64,000 bases of DNA from Cololabis saira (GCF_033807715.1 NC_084601.1:20106129-20170128); one strand, 5' to 3'; counted from the stretch's first letter, positions 14,008-34,965 are shown. Program-made: numbers and translations. Notes: a model not told the origin generated them from the letters alone.

Positions 14008-14147
14008 GGCTGATTTATGGTCCGCGTTGCACCAACGCAGAGCTTACGGCGTAGGATACGCGGTGAAGCGGACGTACGGTGTGCGTCGCCGCGTACCCTA
14101 CGCCATAGGCTACGCCGTCGATTTAACGCGGAACCATAAATCAGGCT
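14008..14147. mobile_element. Palindromic MITE-like element, copy A
   Basis: Inverted arms GGCTGATTTATGGTCCGCGTT and AACGCGGAACCATAAATCAGGCT flank an interior of repeated CTACGCCGTAGG-like palindromes. It is the same family as copies near 41335, 43523, 47156 and 60491. It lies inside the hAT element at 13365-14255. Confidence 0.85.
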
Positions 14148-14499
14148 TAATGCGCGCGCATTTGTCAGTTTTCTTTTCGTCTTTTCAACTGAGCATGCAA
14201 ACACATAAACTGAGGGTGCAATGCATGCTTATGCACCCTCGTAGAACCGGGCCTGGGGTGCTATCAAGTCCGTATTGGAGCAAATACGTTGTGGTTGCTT
14301 CAGCGTTCACGGCAATGCAAGCGCAGCAACGTTACTGATGTTTGCAGTGATGTAATGACGGGACTCCCCTTAACACAAACAAGCTGTGGAAAATCAAACC
14401 GGTTCTCAGCTGGTTCGCAGGTTGAACGAGTTGTGAACCAGCACCAGCACTCACCCAGAACCAACCCTGGAACCAATTTGGTGGAAAAGGCGTGTTAAA

Positions 14500-15755
14500 G
14501 GCCAAGTCTGTACTGTGCAACACCACGAGGAGACGGCATCACATCAGTGCTGATAAGCAAGACATTATCAGATAGTCAGACTCATTTATTATCTTTTAAT
14601 TGGACCATGAAGTTAAACTGGAAGTGAGAAGGCAGCTGTCTTGCAGATTCAGATCTTACGTATCTGTAAAGATGTGTTTTTCTAAACAAAAAAAAGTTAC
14701 CTGTGTACACCTTTGCAGTCCTGACTGCAAAACCACACTTTAAATTATGATGTTCTTCCATCAATACCAATCAGAGCCAAAACTGTTAAATACCCACAAC
14801 GATCGCGGGTATTGATCGACAATGAATTGGAGAAACCGTTTCAACTGGTTAAATACTTTCCTATTTACGCTAAAAAGCCAGATTTTAAAATGTTTGTAGT
14901 TTTTTGATCAGTGTAAAAAGGAATTTATCATGCTTGGTGAATCACATCCTGTTCAGTCTTTTAACACATACTCAATTACTGCTGTCACCACAAAGATAAA
15001 ACTCAATATTTCCAGACTCTAACCAAGATCTCACGTGTAATCCTTGAAACACACAACAGTACTTTTATAGGAGCCAAAAGCTTTATATTTCATCTGAATG
15101 AAAGACAACCGCAGACATTCGCCTTCTTCACTTGCTCTCTATAGGTGATTAAGTCCCGTTAGAGACAGCAGGCAACGGGGAACCAATTGATCTGACCTTC
15201 GACCCCTCGCTCTGATGGAAGGGGTGGCTGGAGGTCAGACCTGTAAGGGATACCCTCTTTATCCTTCCCCAAGAACGGCAGCTCAAAGACGGGGGGAGGC
15301 CCCCCGCCAGGATCCGAGGGTCCCTGGGGTCCCCCCACCACAAGTAACACATTCATATGGTCAATATGAGCCAAAGAGCAAACACTTCTGTGCTCTTGTG
15401 ATGCCTTGACCCGAACTTTTCCCAAGGGTGGCTAACTTTTTCTTTCAGATGACTATTATTTGATGAACAGAAAGCAAATATTGTGTATAAAAACAAAAAT
15501 ACAGCTGAATAGTGTCCCTTGTCCAATGCCTGCACGAGAGACACTGCATCTGTTGCAGCTCGATGATCCTGTCAGTTCTCATACGAGGACTGGCCTGATC
15601 CTCCTCTCACTCGAGGACTTGTCAGGGATTTTCAGCTGAAAGCGTTGTGTAATTCCACTTTCTTTGAGGTGTCCATTGAAGTCAGCACTATTGCATTAAG
15701 CTCACTGGTCTTCCTAAGGGCACCTTTTCATCACAAGCCACCCACAGCCAAACAC
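14500..15755. other. Intergenic DNA, no gene seen
   Basis: Unique-looking sequence without a recognised gene, RNA or mobile element. Confidence 0.5.
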
Positions 15756-15908
15756 ACACACACACGCACACACACACACACACACACCATTCCTCACACA
15801 CCCCCTTTTAAGTTGAAGTATTGTCTTTAACAGCATTATAACGGTATCATTCTCCTCCCACCGAGAACAACAAAGACAAGAAACGGCAAATCCTAGAACA
15901 CAGCAATC

Positions 15909-15983
<75 letters not shown>

Positions 15984-16003
15984 GTGTGTGTGTGTGTGTG
16001 TGC
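15755..16003. repeat. (CA)n then (GT)n microsatellites
   Basis: CA-rich array at 15755-15787 and a long GT array at 15911-16003, separated by about 120 bp of unique sequence. The two arrays are in opposite orientation and could pair as a hairpin. Confidence 0.95.
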
Positions 16004-17131
16004 TCTTTAAAGCAATGCTAATGGGGCCTAAGAAGCATTAAAGTGACCTCTACTGTAACAAAAGAGTTAATAATCCGTTTAGAAAACAATCAGATCCCCG
16101 GCTATGAGAAAAGCCCCCCGCTAAGTCTTTCTGTCAAGAATAGGAGGGGTAAATTCACCTTTTTTTTTCCTTCCAGTTGGCAATCATGTTGAACATTGCA
16201 TGTTTTTATCGTTCTGTCTGCCGAGAGTGATAGAAGAGTTTTTAACTGCAGCTCTCGGGTGCAGTCAGTAGCTAAAACGACAATGTGGTTGAGTTTCTCA
16301 AGCGGGGGGCAGGGGGTGGGGGGTCGGGGAGTCACTGTTTTGATGGATTCAAAGTGACCCGACTGGCCTGGAGGTCGGGGTTTGTTATCAGCTCTATCCA
16401 CTGTAAATGATCCCTGCTGGACTTCTAAAGGAGCTGTTAACAAACAAACGCTGGCTCGCCCGTTAATTGCCAATGATAGGCTATTTTGTCATGCCCCCCC
16501 CCGCCCTCCGCCCACCACCCGGGTTAAAAAGCTTGTCCAACAGGAACCAGCTTTAGGCTTTCGGGTCACCCAGCCGCTGTTATAACAGGTGACACAAGCC
16601 ATAAAGACTGTGAACTGAGACATAAGAGTGTTGCAGGGTGATAGAATAAGCAGCAGCTCCGTTCGCCTGCATATCTGAGTGCATTTACCTGCGGCTGGCA
16701 GGCTTATCTGGGGTGCATCAGAGTGATCCATCTGTCTTAACATCGGGTCAAAGCTGAATCTATCACTGCTTATCTGTGCTGTCAACTAGGTGAGGACAGG
16801 TTTTTTTCTTCTCCCCTCTGCCGCTTGTCTTTGCTTCCCTCTGCCAGCTCTGCGATCCGTGACGTCCTGGAAACTGATCACAAAAGGCCTTTGATTTAGT
16901 CCAAAGGAACAGCAGATAGAAGAAAGTTTGCCGTTTTCAGTGCATATCCACGTTTGCCATGTGACTTATCGTGACGCGTTTCTATGGTGCTTCATCTTTC
17001 AGGATATATGTTTACAAAAGAAAAATTGATTATTTTTTTAACCTTAAAACCTTAAAAAGACATTTCACTTACCGGTAATCAAAAGCACGTTACTAATTAA
17101 TCAGCCGCACACTGTTCACTGTGCAAGAGTT

Positions 17132-17255
17132 CATCCATCCATCCATCCGTTATCTTTACCTGCTTCCTAATTAGGGTCACAGGGGCCTGCTGGAGTCTCT
17201 CTGGACAGCAGTGGAGGATGCACCCTGGACAGGTTGTAGGTCCATCGCAGGGCAA
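17132..17255. repeat. Dispersed teleost repeat with CATC tract
   Basis: A CATCCATCCATCC tract is followed by TTATCTTTACC, AATTAGGGTCACAGGGGCCTG and CACCCTGGACAGGT...CATCGCAGGGC. This word order is familiar from a very common fish interspersed repeat. Family name not assigned. Confidence 0.6.
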
Positions 17256-19180
17256 TAATTCATACCTACAGCGATTGTAAAACAGAAATAATGAGTTATT
17301 CACTTGGTGCTTCACCTGCTAAGATGAACTCCAAACCCTCCATAAACACCTTTCGACTCAGAAGAACCGAGTATATTCCCATATTCGTTTCCAAGGTAAG
17401 TGCAGCAGCATGGGCCCTCACGCTGACCTCAGGCAGGTGGGCTCAGCCAGCCGTCGCAGCGCTCCGGCGTACAAAACTGGGAGGAATTAATGGCAAGTCG
17501 TTGCAATAACTATATCTACTCAAAAAGGGAATCGAGAGCCGACTGCAACAGGTTTATTTTGATCAGCCATACATCTCGGTAGCTTCTCCTTTCTCATGGC
17601 AACCTTTGAACATTAGCGAGTACGCTGGCTCGCAACTGAAGGCCAGTCCACATGAGGTTGTGGGACGTACTGTCTCACCTGTGACTTGGGTGAAGGCACA
17701 AAACCACACTTTAAACAAGCAAGCCGACCGATAATAAATGTCTGTTTAAGTCAACATGACTGAAAATAGCGGCAAATCTATCTGATGGGCGGCAGATCTC
17801 AGAGCCACGGTTGGAGCACTTCCTCCTACCATCACTGCTGACTTTGTCATGGAAGACCTCACCTGTCTGACTGTCAGGTGTAAATTAATTAATCATATCT
17901 GCATTTATTTATCTATTCATTCATTAGTTTATTTTACCAAAACTGGGGAAAGGGAGGGGGGGCAGCCAGCACATTATTATGGACCTATGATGGTCATAAT
18001 TGAGACTTTACTTGTCATAATTCATTAGCGATAGCTGTGAAGTAGCAGCACTGGTATAATTTGTGGTCATGAAAGTTACACAATGCAAGAAAATGATGCA
18101 CACCTCCACCACAACCTTCGGCTTGAGCAAAGTCATTTTCCAGCCCTGTCTTGGGTTTTTAAATGTCTTGAAAGACAACTTCATCAGAAACTCTTTCATT
18201 GCAACTGTAAAAGTTATAACAATGTCCTTGAAATGGTCACATTTTAGTTGAGTTTTGCAGCAAAGGACGGATAAATGAATATTTTTGAATAATCTAACCC
18301 TGTTAACTGCACAGCACTGTAACAGGGCAGAACATGACATGTAATTTTGCATTGAAAACATTTTGTGTCTCATTTTATGGCAGGATTCATGCCTAAATAG
18401 AATTTTAAAAAGTATACCGTCGGTATGTCCCCTTTGATTTGAAAAGAAAAAGCAATCAGTTCTCGGATAATTTGAAGTGTCGTTGTTTACCTTACCGAAC
18501 ATTACCCAGGAGGAAATGGCCGGTGCGAGTGGATTGTGGGACTTTATTCAAATGTTTCCTGCAGTAAGTTATTCCTGTGTCTAGGCTGAGCTAATAGTGG
18601 GGAATGGGATTCAAATAGAGTCAAGCTGCCTCCTGAGATCCCTCAATCCACCATCGCCGTAAAAAAAAAAAAAAAGAGAGAAAAAAAAGAGGTCTGAGGC
18701 CAGTCTAAATATTTGGTAGTCTTAGCAGGTTCATGTTAAAAGACACACACACACACATACACGCACTGCACACACAAACAGACGCGGTGAATGCACAAAC
18801 AGGCTGAGCCTGTGAAGTTGAATGGCATAGCTCAAAGCCTTCCTCCCCCTATCCCTGCTTCTTTCTCTCTCTAAACCGCCAAACCATTCTCCCCCTTTCT
18901 CCAGCTCAGAGGAATTCATTAACTACCTCTCCACAGAGACACTATGGAAATCAGGCAGCTACAAAGGCAGGGAGGGAGGGAGGAGGCCGGGGGGAGGGAG
19001 GGTGGTGGTGGTGACGGTGGTGAATGGGGCTATATTATCCTATTAGATGGTGGATATGTCTCGTTTCCCTCCCCTGTCATGAGAAAAACATTAATTTTAA
19101 GTGAGAAACGAAACAGAGGGAGGCCGAGAGAGGAGGGGGCGACAGTGAGGGTCTTTAACATTGCTCTTTTATCGAGCTGA

Positions 19181-19900
19181 AACGGAGAGTCCCCTGGCTC
19201 CATTTACCTTGGCAATGAGGATCGAGCCGCCCTCCATGAATGCCATTTAAAATGCCATGGAGATTAAGCATCCTCTCTCCCTCCCTCTCCTTCTCTCACA
19301 CACACACACATGCGGCGGCAGTGGCAGCGTGGCTCGGAGTAATATGTGTTTAGGAAAACAGCTTTGAGATTCATGAGTAAAGCCCTCTAGGTGCCAGCGC
19401 CGAGGAGGAGAGAAGAGAGCGGAGAAAGACACGGAGAGGACCATCACTTAGGCAGAGTGGGCTTTAAGCACTGTAATTAAATCATTAGACACACAGACAC
19501 CACCCACCTCCCATCTCTCCCCTCTCTCCCCTCCCTCTCCCTCCCTCTCAGCTCAGCCGAGCTCATCGGGGGCTCGGAGTGTGAAATGATGAATCTGTAT
19601 TTATGGGGATGGAGTAATTACACCGCTAACCTCCAAGTGAGCCCAGGAGGGCCACGGGGCCTCTGAGCAGGGTGCAGGGTGCTCAACCTCATTAGCACTG
19701 CCCAATTGTGTGTGTGACAGTGTGTGTGACAGGAGGTGTGTGCGATCAAATTGAAGGAGAGTTGCTGTTTTGATAGCACAGCCTGTCAATGAGGAAATAA
19801 TACGTTTTTCCTTTAATTAAACCCACACAAAGGAGCTTTTGGAATGATAACTCGGAGGGTTCCCCTGCAGGTGGGGAGGTTTGGTCGCTTTCAGAGACTT
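19181..19900. promoter_or_regulatory. Candidate cis-regulatory region upstream of irx1
   Basis: Largely non-repetitive stretch 1.5-2.2 kb upstream of irx1 with several homeodomain-type A/T cores in GC-balanced context: TGTAATTAAATCATTAGAC, GAGTAATTACACCGC and CTTTAATTAAACCC. Irx clusters are known to be surrounded by conserved enhancers. Calling this one is inference from motif density only. Conservation was not tested. Confidence 0.3.
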
Positions 19901-21089
19901 CATCCTTCTCAATTCCATTCGTACCTTTTTTTGAGGTTCATGATGTCCACTCAAGTGGATAAGGTGTCATAAAGCGATCTAAAGCGCAAGAGACATCTGG
20001 GAAGAGTCGGGACTGGGAATGACCTCACACCCGAGTGGGCCACGCATCAGTTACAAAGAACGTGGGCACTTGGACAATGTCACATTAAAGCATTAAAACA
20101 GGTTCACATTAACCTTTCAAAACACCAGACTCCCTGTTTTCATTGTGAGCTGTCATTAGAAATACTAATATTGGTATTAATGGCATATGACAGCAACTCC
20201 ACTGATCAAATGTGAGAAGTATCTCTTATTTAATGTAATTAAAGTAAGACATGACTGTTATAAATAGCAGTCCAAGTTGGGATTTCAACTTCAGCGTTCC
20301 AGTTAAAACTTCTGACCAGGAAGATTGGGACAAATGGATTTCCTTTGGATGTTTTGTTGTTGAAGATATTAGTGATGTCAGAGTTCAAGAACAAGCAGAG
20401 CTGATCAAATATTCCTTCAAATGAAACAAATATTTTATAATTTGATACTATTCATTATGTGGCTCTCTAGTTCTTTTCCCCAGCACATCATGTGAACTTT
20501 TACTCCTCCAAACAACCGCAGAGACTGACACCAGACTGTCAGAGTATTACAGTGGTCTATTCTTCTCAGCCAGCATCTGTCATCTCCCATCCCAGCAGCT
20601 CCGCATCTCTCCCATCTCATCTCCTCGCTAATCTCTGTCATTACCTCCCGCCTCCTTTATCTTCTCTCAGAAAAAAAAAATATGCTCCCCTGTCTGCCGT
20701 GGATAACCACGGACATATCGGTCCACTTTGGGCCCGGCTGCTCGTCGAGGATGTGTGAACAAACGCATGGAGACCAAAACGACGCCCAAAATATTAAAAA
20801 GTAAATGTTTTTGCTGCATAAACGCAACAATGATCACGTGCATTGTGCTTTAAAGTGCTGGTGCAAGTATTAAATAACGTTGTAATGACTGCTAATAGTC
20901 ATGCAGGCCTGTGCGCATGCACACCGAGAGGTTTCCGTTGCTGTTGACACAGTGAAGAAATCAAATCACATCACTTGGAAACACACACACACATGCACAC
21001 ACAGGCACGCACACACGGACGACCTGGGCTATCCAATGCACTAATCGCCTGCCCCGGGCATAGGAGGAGCCTGGCGCTTAAGTAGGCTG

Positions 21090-21094
21090 CCAAT
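21090..21094 (+). promoter_or_regulatory. CCAAT box in the probable irx1 promoter
   Basis: A CCAAT motif (in CTGCCAATCAG) sits about 320 bp upstream of the irx1 start codon, at the edge of a rise in GC content. The transcription start site is not defined. Confidence 0.3.
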
Positions 21095-21413
21095 CAGTCA
21101 GTCAGCTCCACATCCAGAAGCTCCTGCGGCCACGCACACGCATCACTCCGCACTCGAGGTGCCAAACTCCGGCTCTCACACAACTCTGTGGACGCGGGGA
21201 CGTGGACAAGCTGGACACTTCCTAAAAAGAAAACAAAAAAAGACAAATTACAAATAAAAAAAGGAGGAGAAGAAAAAGGGGGTCCAGTGGTTTAGATACC
21301 CCCCCTCCTCCTCAGTCTTCTTCTTGCTTGGGATTCCTATTTTCTCTTTTTTCCCCGCTTTTTCCCACCTCATCCTCTGTCACTTTGACGCGGTTTTTTG
21401 TTTTTACCTGGAC

Positions 21414-24592
<3,179 letters not shown>

Positions 24593-24868
24593 GAAGATGA
24601 AGCAAAACAAACAGGGAAAAAAAAGATTGAAAAAAATTTTATTTAATGGAGAACAGTTACATGGAGGCTATTTTTCTGAGCGGGCGAGCTGCCATAGCGT
24701 TACAGTTTAGCGTCTACAAGCGAAACAGATGGTTGTTTTTGTCCCAGATCTGCTTATATCTTTCCTTGTCTTTATTTTCCTTTTTCTTTTGCTGTTCTGT
24801 TGTGAATGAAACCTGAAAATTGTAAATATGGGATATGAATTTGTCTTTAAAGAATATATTTTTGGGGA

Positions 24869-24878
24869 AATAAATAAA
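24869..24878 (+). terminator. irx1: irx1 polyadenylation signals
   Basis: Two overlapping AATAAA hexamers (24869-24874 and 24873-24878), about 280 bp after the irx1 stop, give a compact AT-rich 3' UTR. They are the first strong signals downstream of the stop. Confidence 0.65.
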
Positions 24879-25065
24879 TGTCATTATAGTCATTTATTAC
24901 TGAAAACTTCTCCAATTTGCTGTTTATTAAAAAAAACTCATTTTTGCATTTTTGTCAAAAACGTATAGAAGGGACAACTTAAATCTTCCGAAGCAAGCAT
25001 CAGATATTTCTTTTTTACATTTTATATACATATATATATGAGTGTGTGTGTGTGTCTGTGTGTGT

Positions 25066-25115
25066 GGAGAGAGAGAGGGAAAGAGAGCACTTTTTGGGGT
25101 TCAAAACATTTTTAG
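25066..25115 (+). repeat. 50-bp direct repeat, copy 2 (3' of irx1)
   Basis: Same unit as 22175-22224, again placed immediately 3' of a GT-rich tract (25041-25065), so irx1 exons 2-5 are bracketed by the pair. Confidence 0.85.
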
Positions 25116-25119
25116 TGTG

Positions 25120-27979
25120 TGTTTGTGTGTGTGTGTACTTGTAAGCGGCCCTTTGGGGTCATGTGTAGTCTGTGGCTTGTGTCATACTCCGTTTGCCAGC
25201 TAAGCCCTCCACTGTCAGCGCTTTTGCAGAAGAAAATTCCCGCCGTCATTGAAATGTGCTCCCTTGCCAAAAATCTCACAGGCCAGCATCTTGGAAGCGG
25301 CTGCAAATGCTGCAGAAACCGAAATTGAAGATTTCCAAGACTTTGTGAACTTGCACCTATGCTTTCAACCCAGAGCCGCCTCCTTTAATGTTGGATTATA
25401 CCCCCTCAGTGGCACCGCTGCCGCCTCTGAAATATGGATCAGACGGCCGGGAAAAGGCCATCAGGCAGTATGGGGGCGGCAGCTCAGGCGGAGGTGGATT
25501 GGAGCGAGGTGGGTGGGTTGTGTGTCAGTCTGTTGCATCTTTTGTGGCGGTCAAAGGCCCTGAAGATAGGAAGCATGCAGAGAAAGAGACAGGATGGTAA
25601 GGGGGTCTCAAGGCAGCTAATAAGAGCGTTTCTCAAGGCCGTGGTCACTGTGCTCGGCTTAGTAGCCAGTCAGGCGCGGGACTGGGTGAGTTGGGAGTTT
25701 GGGGGACCCAAACAACTTGAGACGGAAGCAGAAAAGCTCTGAAAATCAGTCTCAACTGTTTTCTTATTGAGAACCGGACGACATATAAAGCAAAACATGC
25801 CATTCTTTTATTGTTTTATTTCACTTTGTATTCAGTTCAAATGTTTCAGAGCTATATACGCTAACATGGATCTGATTGTGGTTTATAATCCATCCATCCA
25901 TCCAGTAAACCTGGCGTGTGTGTATGAACCAAGACAAAAAACAAGGGAGTCAAGTCAGCCTTTTCCTCCATCCTCCCTTCCGCCCAGTCAGCTATGCGTC
26001 GACAGAGAAAGAATCAGAAAAGTAGCGATAGAAGGAGCAATTTGATTCAAAAGAGAGCCAATGAGAGACAGAGAGATGATGCAGTGAGAGGTGTCATTGA
26101 TGTGAGAGCAGCATGGAAGAAAGCCAGACACTTGAGGCCATTTTCACTTCCACTGCCAGCTCTGACAGATTGCCATCAGCACTGCTGAGGAGAATATCCG
26201 CCACTCTTTCACTTGCACACACGTCTATCCTTCTACTCCATCCCGGCCAGATTGTGCTACTGTCATTCCAAGTACCTGAACAGTATGCTATTCTTTCAAA
26301 GATGGGAGCTTTGCGTGAAATGACTTCAAATGGATTTGTTTTTTTCTTCTTTTTTTTTTACAGATCACGCCTAAAATATTGTTTTTCATAAATGGAGAGG
26401 AAAATCTGAGCCCATCCAAACTGCGATTGTTCTTTTCTGGCAAGCGCTAATGCAAACTTCTTCAGAGTGTCAAGTTTAGGCCTCATGTTGGGTTGTTGCA
26501 ACTTAAATGCCTGACTCTCTCTCAGTCCCATCACAGACATGGAACAGGTGTCATTTTTGATTTGTTCAAAGCCTTTTGATTGGAAAGTTATTTCGGACTC
26601 TGAAAGATTGGATCTCACCTGAAACAAAAAACTTAAAAAAACAAACAAAAAACAGACGTAACGCTTGCGTCATTGTCAGGGTGGAAAATGTAGTTTTATT
26701 GCATCCTTTCTTGGCGAAACATCCTTCACCTTGCTAAAATAATAAATAAAATAAAAAAATCACATCCCAAATCAAAAGTAGGGATATGTGAAACAGGAAA
26801 GGAAGAGCCACTTTTAGAACAACTTATATGTAGACAATATAAACTGAAGGCATTTAATGTTTTTTTTTTCTTGTCATCTTAATTGCATTTGTTAATAAAT
26901 AATATATTCCTGTATTTCAGGCACCCAACAGTGAAAGGCACGCTACCATTGAGGATACCAGCGATGAAACATTGAAGTTATTTTTTGTCTTACTGCAAAT
27001 ATGTCTTAAGGTGTGCAGCAGCACGTGTCATCATATTCTTATTTTCCAGAGATTCTCTCGAGGTCAGGGCTGCAGACCAGCCAGTCCTTCCTCGTCCATG
27101 CCTTTAATGTGCGTGGGATGTGGTTTTGCCCTGTCTTGTTAAAAAGACTGCACGGATGGCCGTAAGAAAAGATGTGGTTTTGAAGGCAGCATCGTGTTCT
27201 GGAATCTCAATCTACTATTCTGGATTAATGCTGCAACTACAGACGTTTAAATGACCTTTGCCAAGAACACTGATACAATGCCACACCGTCAAAGAGCCTG
27301 GCTTTGAAATTCTTGCTGATAACAGTCTGGATGGCTCGTTTCATCTTTGGTCTGAAGCACATAGGACCTACTTCTTCTTCTTCTTCTTCAAAGGAAAAAA
27401 ATAACGATTTAGAATACTGATTACTCCGAACACATTACATGTTTCCAGATATGAATGTCCAAGCCATGCCTCTGGACAAAGTTGACATAAGGCTCCTTTT
27501 TAGCGTTGGAAAGTTGCATGTGGTATTTATGCGAATGTAGCTGTATCGCAGTGCTTTGACAAAAGTTTCCAAAAGTAATCCCTCGCTCACGAGGTTGCAT
27601 CAGCTACTGACAACTCCTGATGCAGAGCCGTCCGAGGGACTTGACATCCGGTGACTTGCCTAGGTTTGACCCCACCATCTTTACACAGTTAAATTACTCC
27701 AGATTCCTTTAATGATTTAATGATATTATGCACTGTTGATGGAGAATATGCACTTATCTTCCAATCTTTCTTTGAGGACCATTGTGCTTTTGAGATTTCT
27801 TAGATATTTTTTCATCAAGTAGACCATCTTCCCATCTTAGCGGCTAATAGAGTTGACCTGTATTGGCTTTGCACCAAATCATATATACAATCACCTGATA
27901 TCTTTTAAAACGCTGTCACTGGCACTCAGCTGTCCCTGTTCCAACGACTATTTGTTCAGGTTTTTTTACTGGTAAGAAG
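25120..27979. other. Intergenic DNA downstream of irx1, no gene seen
   Basis: Unique-looking sequence with a short (CTT)n run at 27369-27389. Open frames near 25249-25742 show no recognised motif. No homeodomain exon (no WFANARRR or NPYPTKGEK coding phrase) in any frame. Confidence 0.55.
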
Positions 27980-28085
27980 AAGCTGGAGAACAACCACACC
28001 GTCACGGGAGAACAACTCCACAAGGGTTCAAACCAGAACCCCCCCTGCTGACGGCAGTGCTAACCGCTACACCCATGTGCCGCCG
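27980..28085 (+). repeat. SINE-like interspersed repeat fragment
   Basis: Contains AACTCCACAAGGGTTCAAACC, then CAGTGCTAACCGCTACACCCATGTGCCGCC. This resembles the tRNA-like 'gaattcgaacc...gtgctaaccactgcaccaccgtgccgcc' repeat widespread in fish. The spacing and ending support a decayed copy. Confidence 0.55.
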
Positions 28086-31688
<3,603 letters not shown>

Positions 31689-32520
31689 CATCCACAGGGA
31701 AAGGGGAAACCTACCAACTGTTCTGCAAACTGCAATAGACACACACGCACACACACACTGGGGGAGAGGAGATCTGGTTTCCCACTGTCACAGATGCTAA
31801 CCCGCCTCTCCATTAGTGATGTGATTGGAGTGGACATAGAAAACCAGCAGCGTCATTCCCACAGGGGCTATCTGAGGGAATTATTGCCCGGCGTCTCTCC
31901 AGGGAACGTCAGCGCGCTAAAAAGAGGCACTTAACTGACTGCTATCGCATTCGACCGCATGGCACGATCTCTTGAGCATTTGGCACGGTTTAATGTTTTG
32001 CAAAACTGTTTTACGACATGTGATCAGTGATGGCACACAGAATAATGAGCTGGGGGGGCTGTCGGGATGAGAAATGGGAAGGTTGGACATCCAGAGAATT
32101 AAGCAGATGAATGACAAAATGAACAATGCAGCATGAAGATTGATGCAATAATCAACCTCGCCTGTCCCGTCTTCTCTGCCTGATGCAGATGGAGGATGAG
32201 CGGAACAGTATTCTACATTTGTGCTTTCCACTGATGTAAATACTGAGCGGTGATGGACGTCACATGGCACGGGAGAGCCAGCAAAAAAAGAGAAAAGACA
32301 AAGGGTGTGAACTCCTTTACTGCTGACACTGTTTCGGGGCTTGACTCCTGGGAGGTCCAGTTAGAGATGCAAAATTAAATACACCAGCTCATGTAACTAT
32401 GCACAAGAACAGCAGACCTGCTGTGTGTTCTCTGCTGGGTCACCAGATTGTGGGTGACCTCTTCCCTGTGGTCAATAACTAGTGCAAGTTGAGCCCAGCG
32501 CACCCTCAGGCTAGCACTGC

Positions 32521-32648
<128 letters not shown>

Positions 32649-32787
32649 GACGTGGCTGCAATAGCCCTGATGCACCAGATGATGGCACCTGAGGTCTAAG
32701 TAGTGGGTGACGGCTGAACACTGGAGTAAACGCTTATATGGTTTTCCTGAAACCGACAGTCTGGAGAAGACACACACACACACACAT

Positions 32788-33347
32788 GCCAAATTTATAT
32801 ATATATTTATATATATTTATTTATTTATATATGATACTTATCATCAGATATTCATTCTTATTCAGTTAGAGGTGGGAAGAACTTCCATTTACCTCTTTGT
32901 CGTACCTGCAGTCACCAATCCTTTATCAAATTCCATGGCCCTCAACTCTGGAACTGTTTAGATAGATCTCTTAAGTTAGTGTCATCCTTAAAAATGTTTA
33001 GGACCAACTTAATGGGGAATCTTTTATTTAGACAAAATTAACAGGCTATTCGTACTAAAATGAAATTGCCATTTCATAGATATTTTTGTTTGGGTGTTTA
33101 TTGTATTTTTCTTTGTTTCTTTTACCTTTTCTTTTCCTTTCTATTCTTTTGCTATTGACTGATTTGTTTTGGTGATTTTCTATTGAGGGGGAGGATTTTT
33201 TATAAGCCCTTCGGGCTTCTTTTCCTCTCCTGCACACATTATTTGTCCTTGTATGATAAAAAACTTTACTGTTGTCATTGTGCAAATAAATAAATAATAA
33301 TAAATAATATATATATATTTATACATATATATATAAAATTTGGCATT
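32788..33347 (+). mobile_element. LINE 3' fragment bracketed by inverted AT-rich repeats
   Basis: The interior (about 32860-33300) looks like a decayed LINE 3' region: the frame around MALNSGTV is a degraded W-N-x-L-like end, followed by an AT-rich tail with TGTGCAAATAAATAAATAATAA. It is bounded by ATGCCAAATTTATATATA on the left and TATATAAAATTTGGCATTTG on the right, which are inverted copies. Family uncertain. Confidence 0.45.
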
Positions 33348-33635
33348 TGTTATCTAAAAAACATGTCAAAAACATGTGAAAGTAACCTTAGATTGTGAAT
33401 TCAGTATAATTCCAGTGACCTCTTACAGTAAACGAATTAAATGCACATGAATATTTTAAAATGTGCCACCCAATTTATAGCAAAGTGGGTGAGTTACCAC
33501 CTTGATCATTTTCTACATATTGTTAATTCATTTGTTAATTGTTTATTTATTTATTTGTAGATAAGTTTATTGTGGTAAAGGTCAAAAGATACGTTTAGTA
33601 ATTTTTATGCACTACACACATCTCAGGAAAGTCTG

Positions 33636-34789
<1,154 letters not shown>

Positions 34790-34965
34790 CCGTTACTGTT
34801 GATTTGATGTATTTAATGTCTTCATCGTATATGTATGTTTTATTCTCTTATATATGAAACTTACGTGTGCTGTCTTGACCAGGACTCTCTAGAAGAAGAG
34901 ATCTTGTATCTCAATGGGACATTTCCTGGATAAATAAAGGTTAAATAAATAAATAAAAAAAGAAG
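34790..34965 (+). repeat. LINE 3' tail
   Basis: Contains CTTGACCAGGACTCTCTAGA, AGAGATCTTGTATCTCAATGG and ACATTTCCTGGATAAATAAAGG followed by (TAAA)n. This is a very characteristic 3' end of fish LINEs. 5'-truncated copy. A more decayed relative is seen at about 53800-53945. Confidence 0.65.

Larger units (their letters stand above)
13365..14255. mobile_element. hAT-type non-autonomous element nested in the outer transposon
   Basis: Begins CAGGGCCGGTTCTA and ends AGAACCGGGCCTG, an inverted pair. It is flanked by an 8-bp target-site duplication matching at 7 of 8 positions (CGGTGCTA left, GGGTGCTA right), the hAT hallmark. Subterminal GGGTGCA motifs recur in inverted orientation. No transposase remains. 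It carries an internal tandem duplication and a palindromic element. Confidence 0.75.
13041..14496. mobile_element. Non-autonomous DNA transposon with long TIRs (outer element of a nest)
   Basis: The left end (from AACCCCTTTTCCACCAAACC) and the right end (finishing GGTTTGGTGGAAAAGG-like, 14465-14496) are long inverted repeats. More than 60 bp can be aligned, including the CCAGGGCTGGTTCTGGG portion. Terminal 'CCTTTTCCACCAAA' inverted repeats are a common fish DNA-transposon signature. The superfamily was not assigned because I could not settle the target-site duplication. A separate hAT element (13365-14255) sits inside, so the original element was only about 565 bp. Confidence 0.75.
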
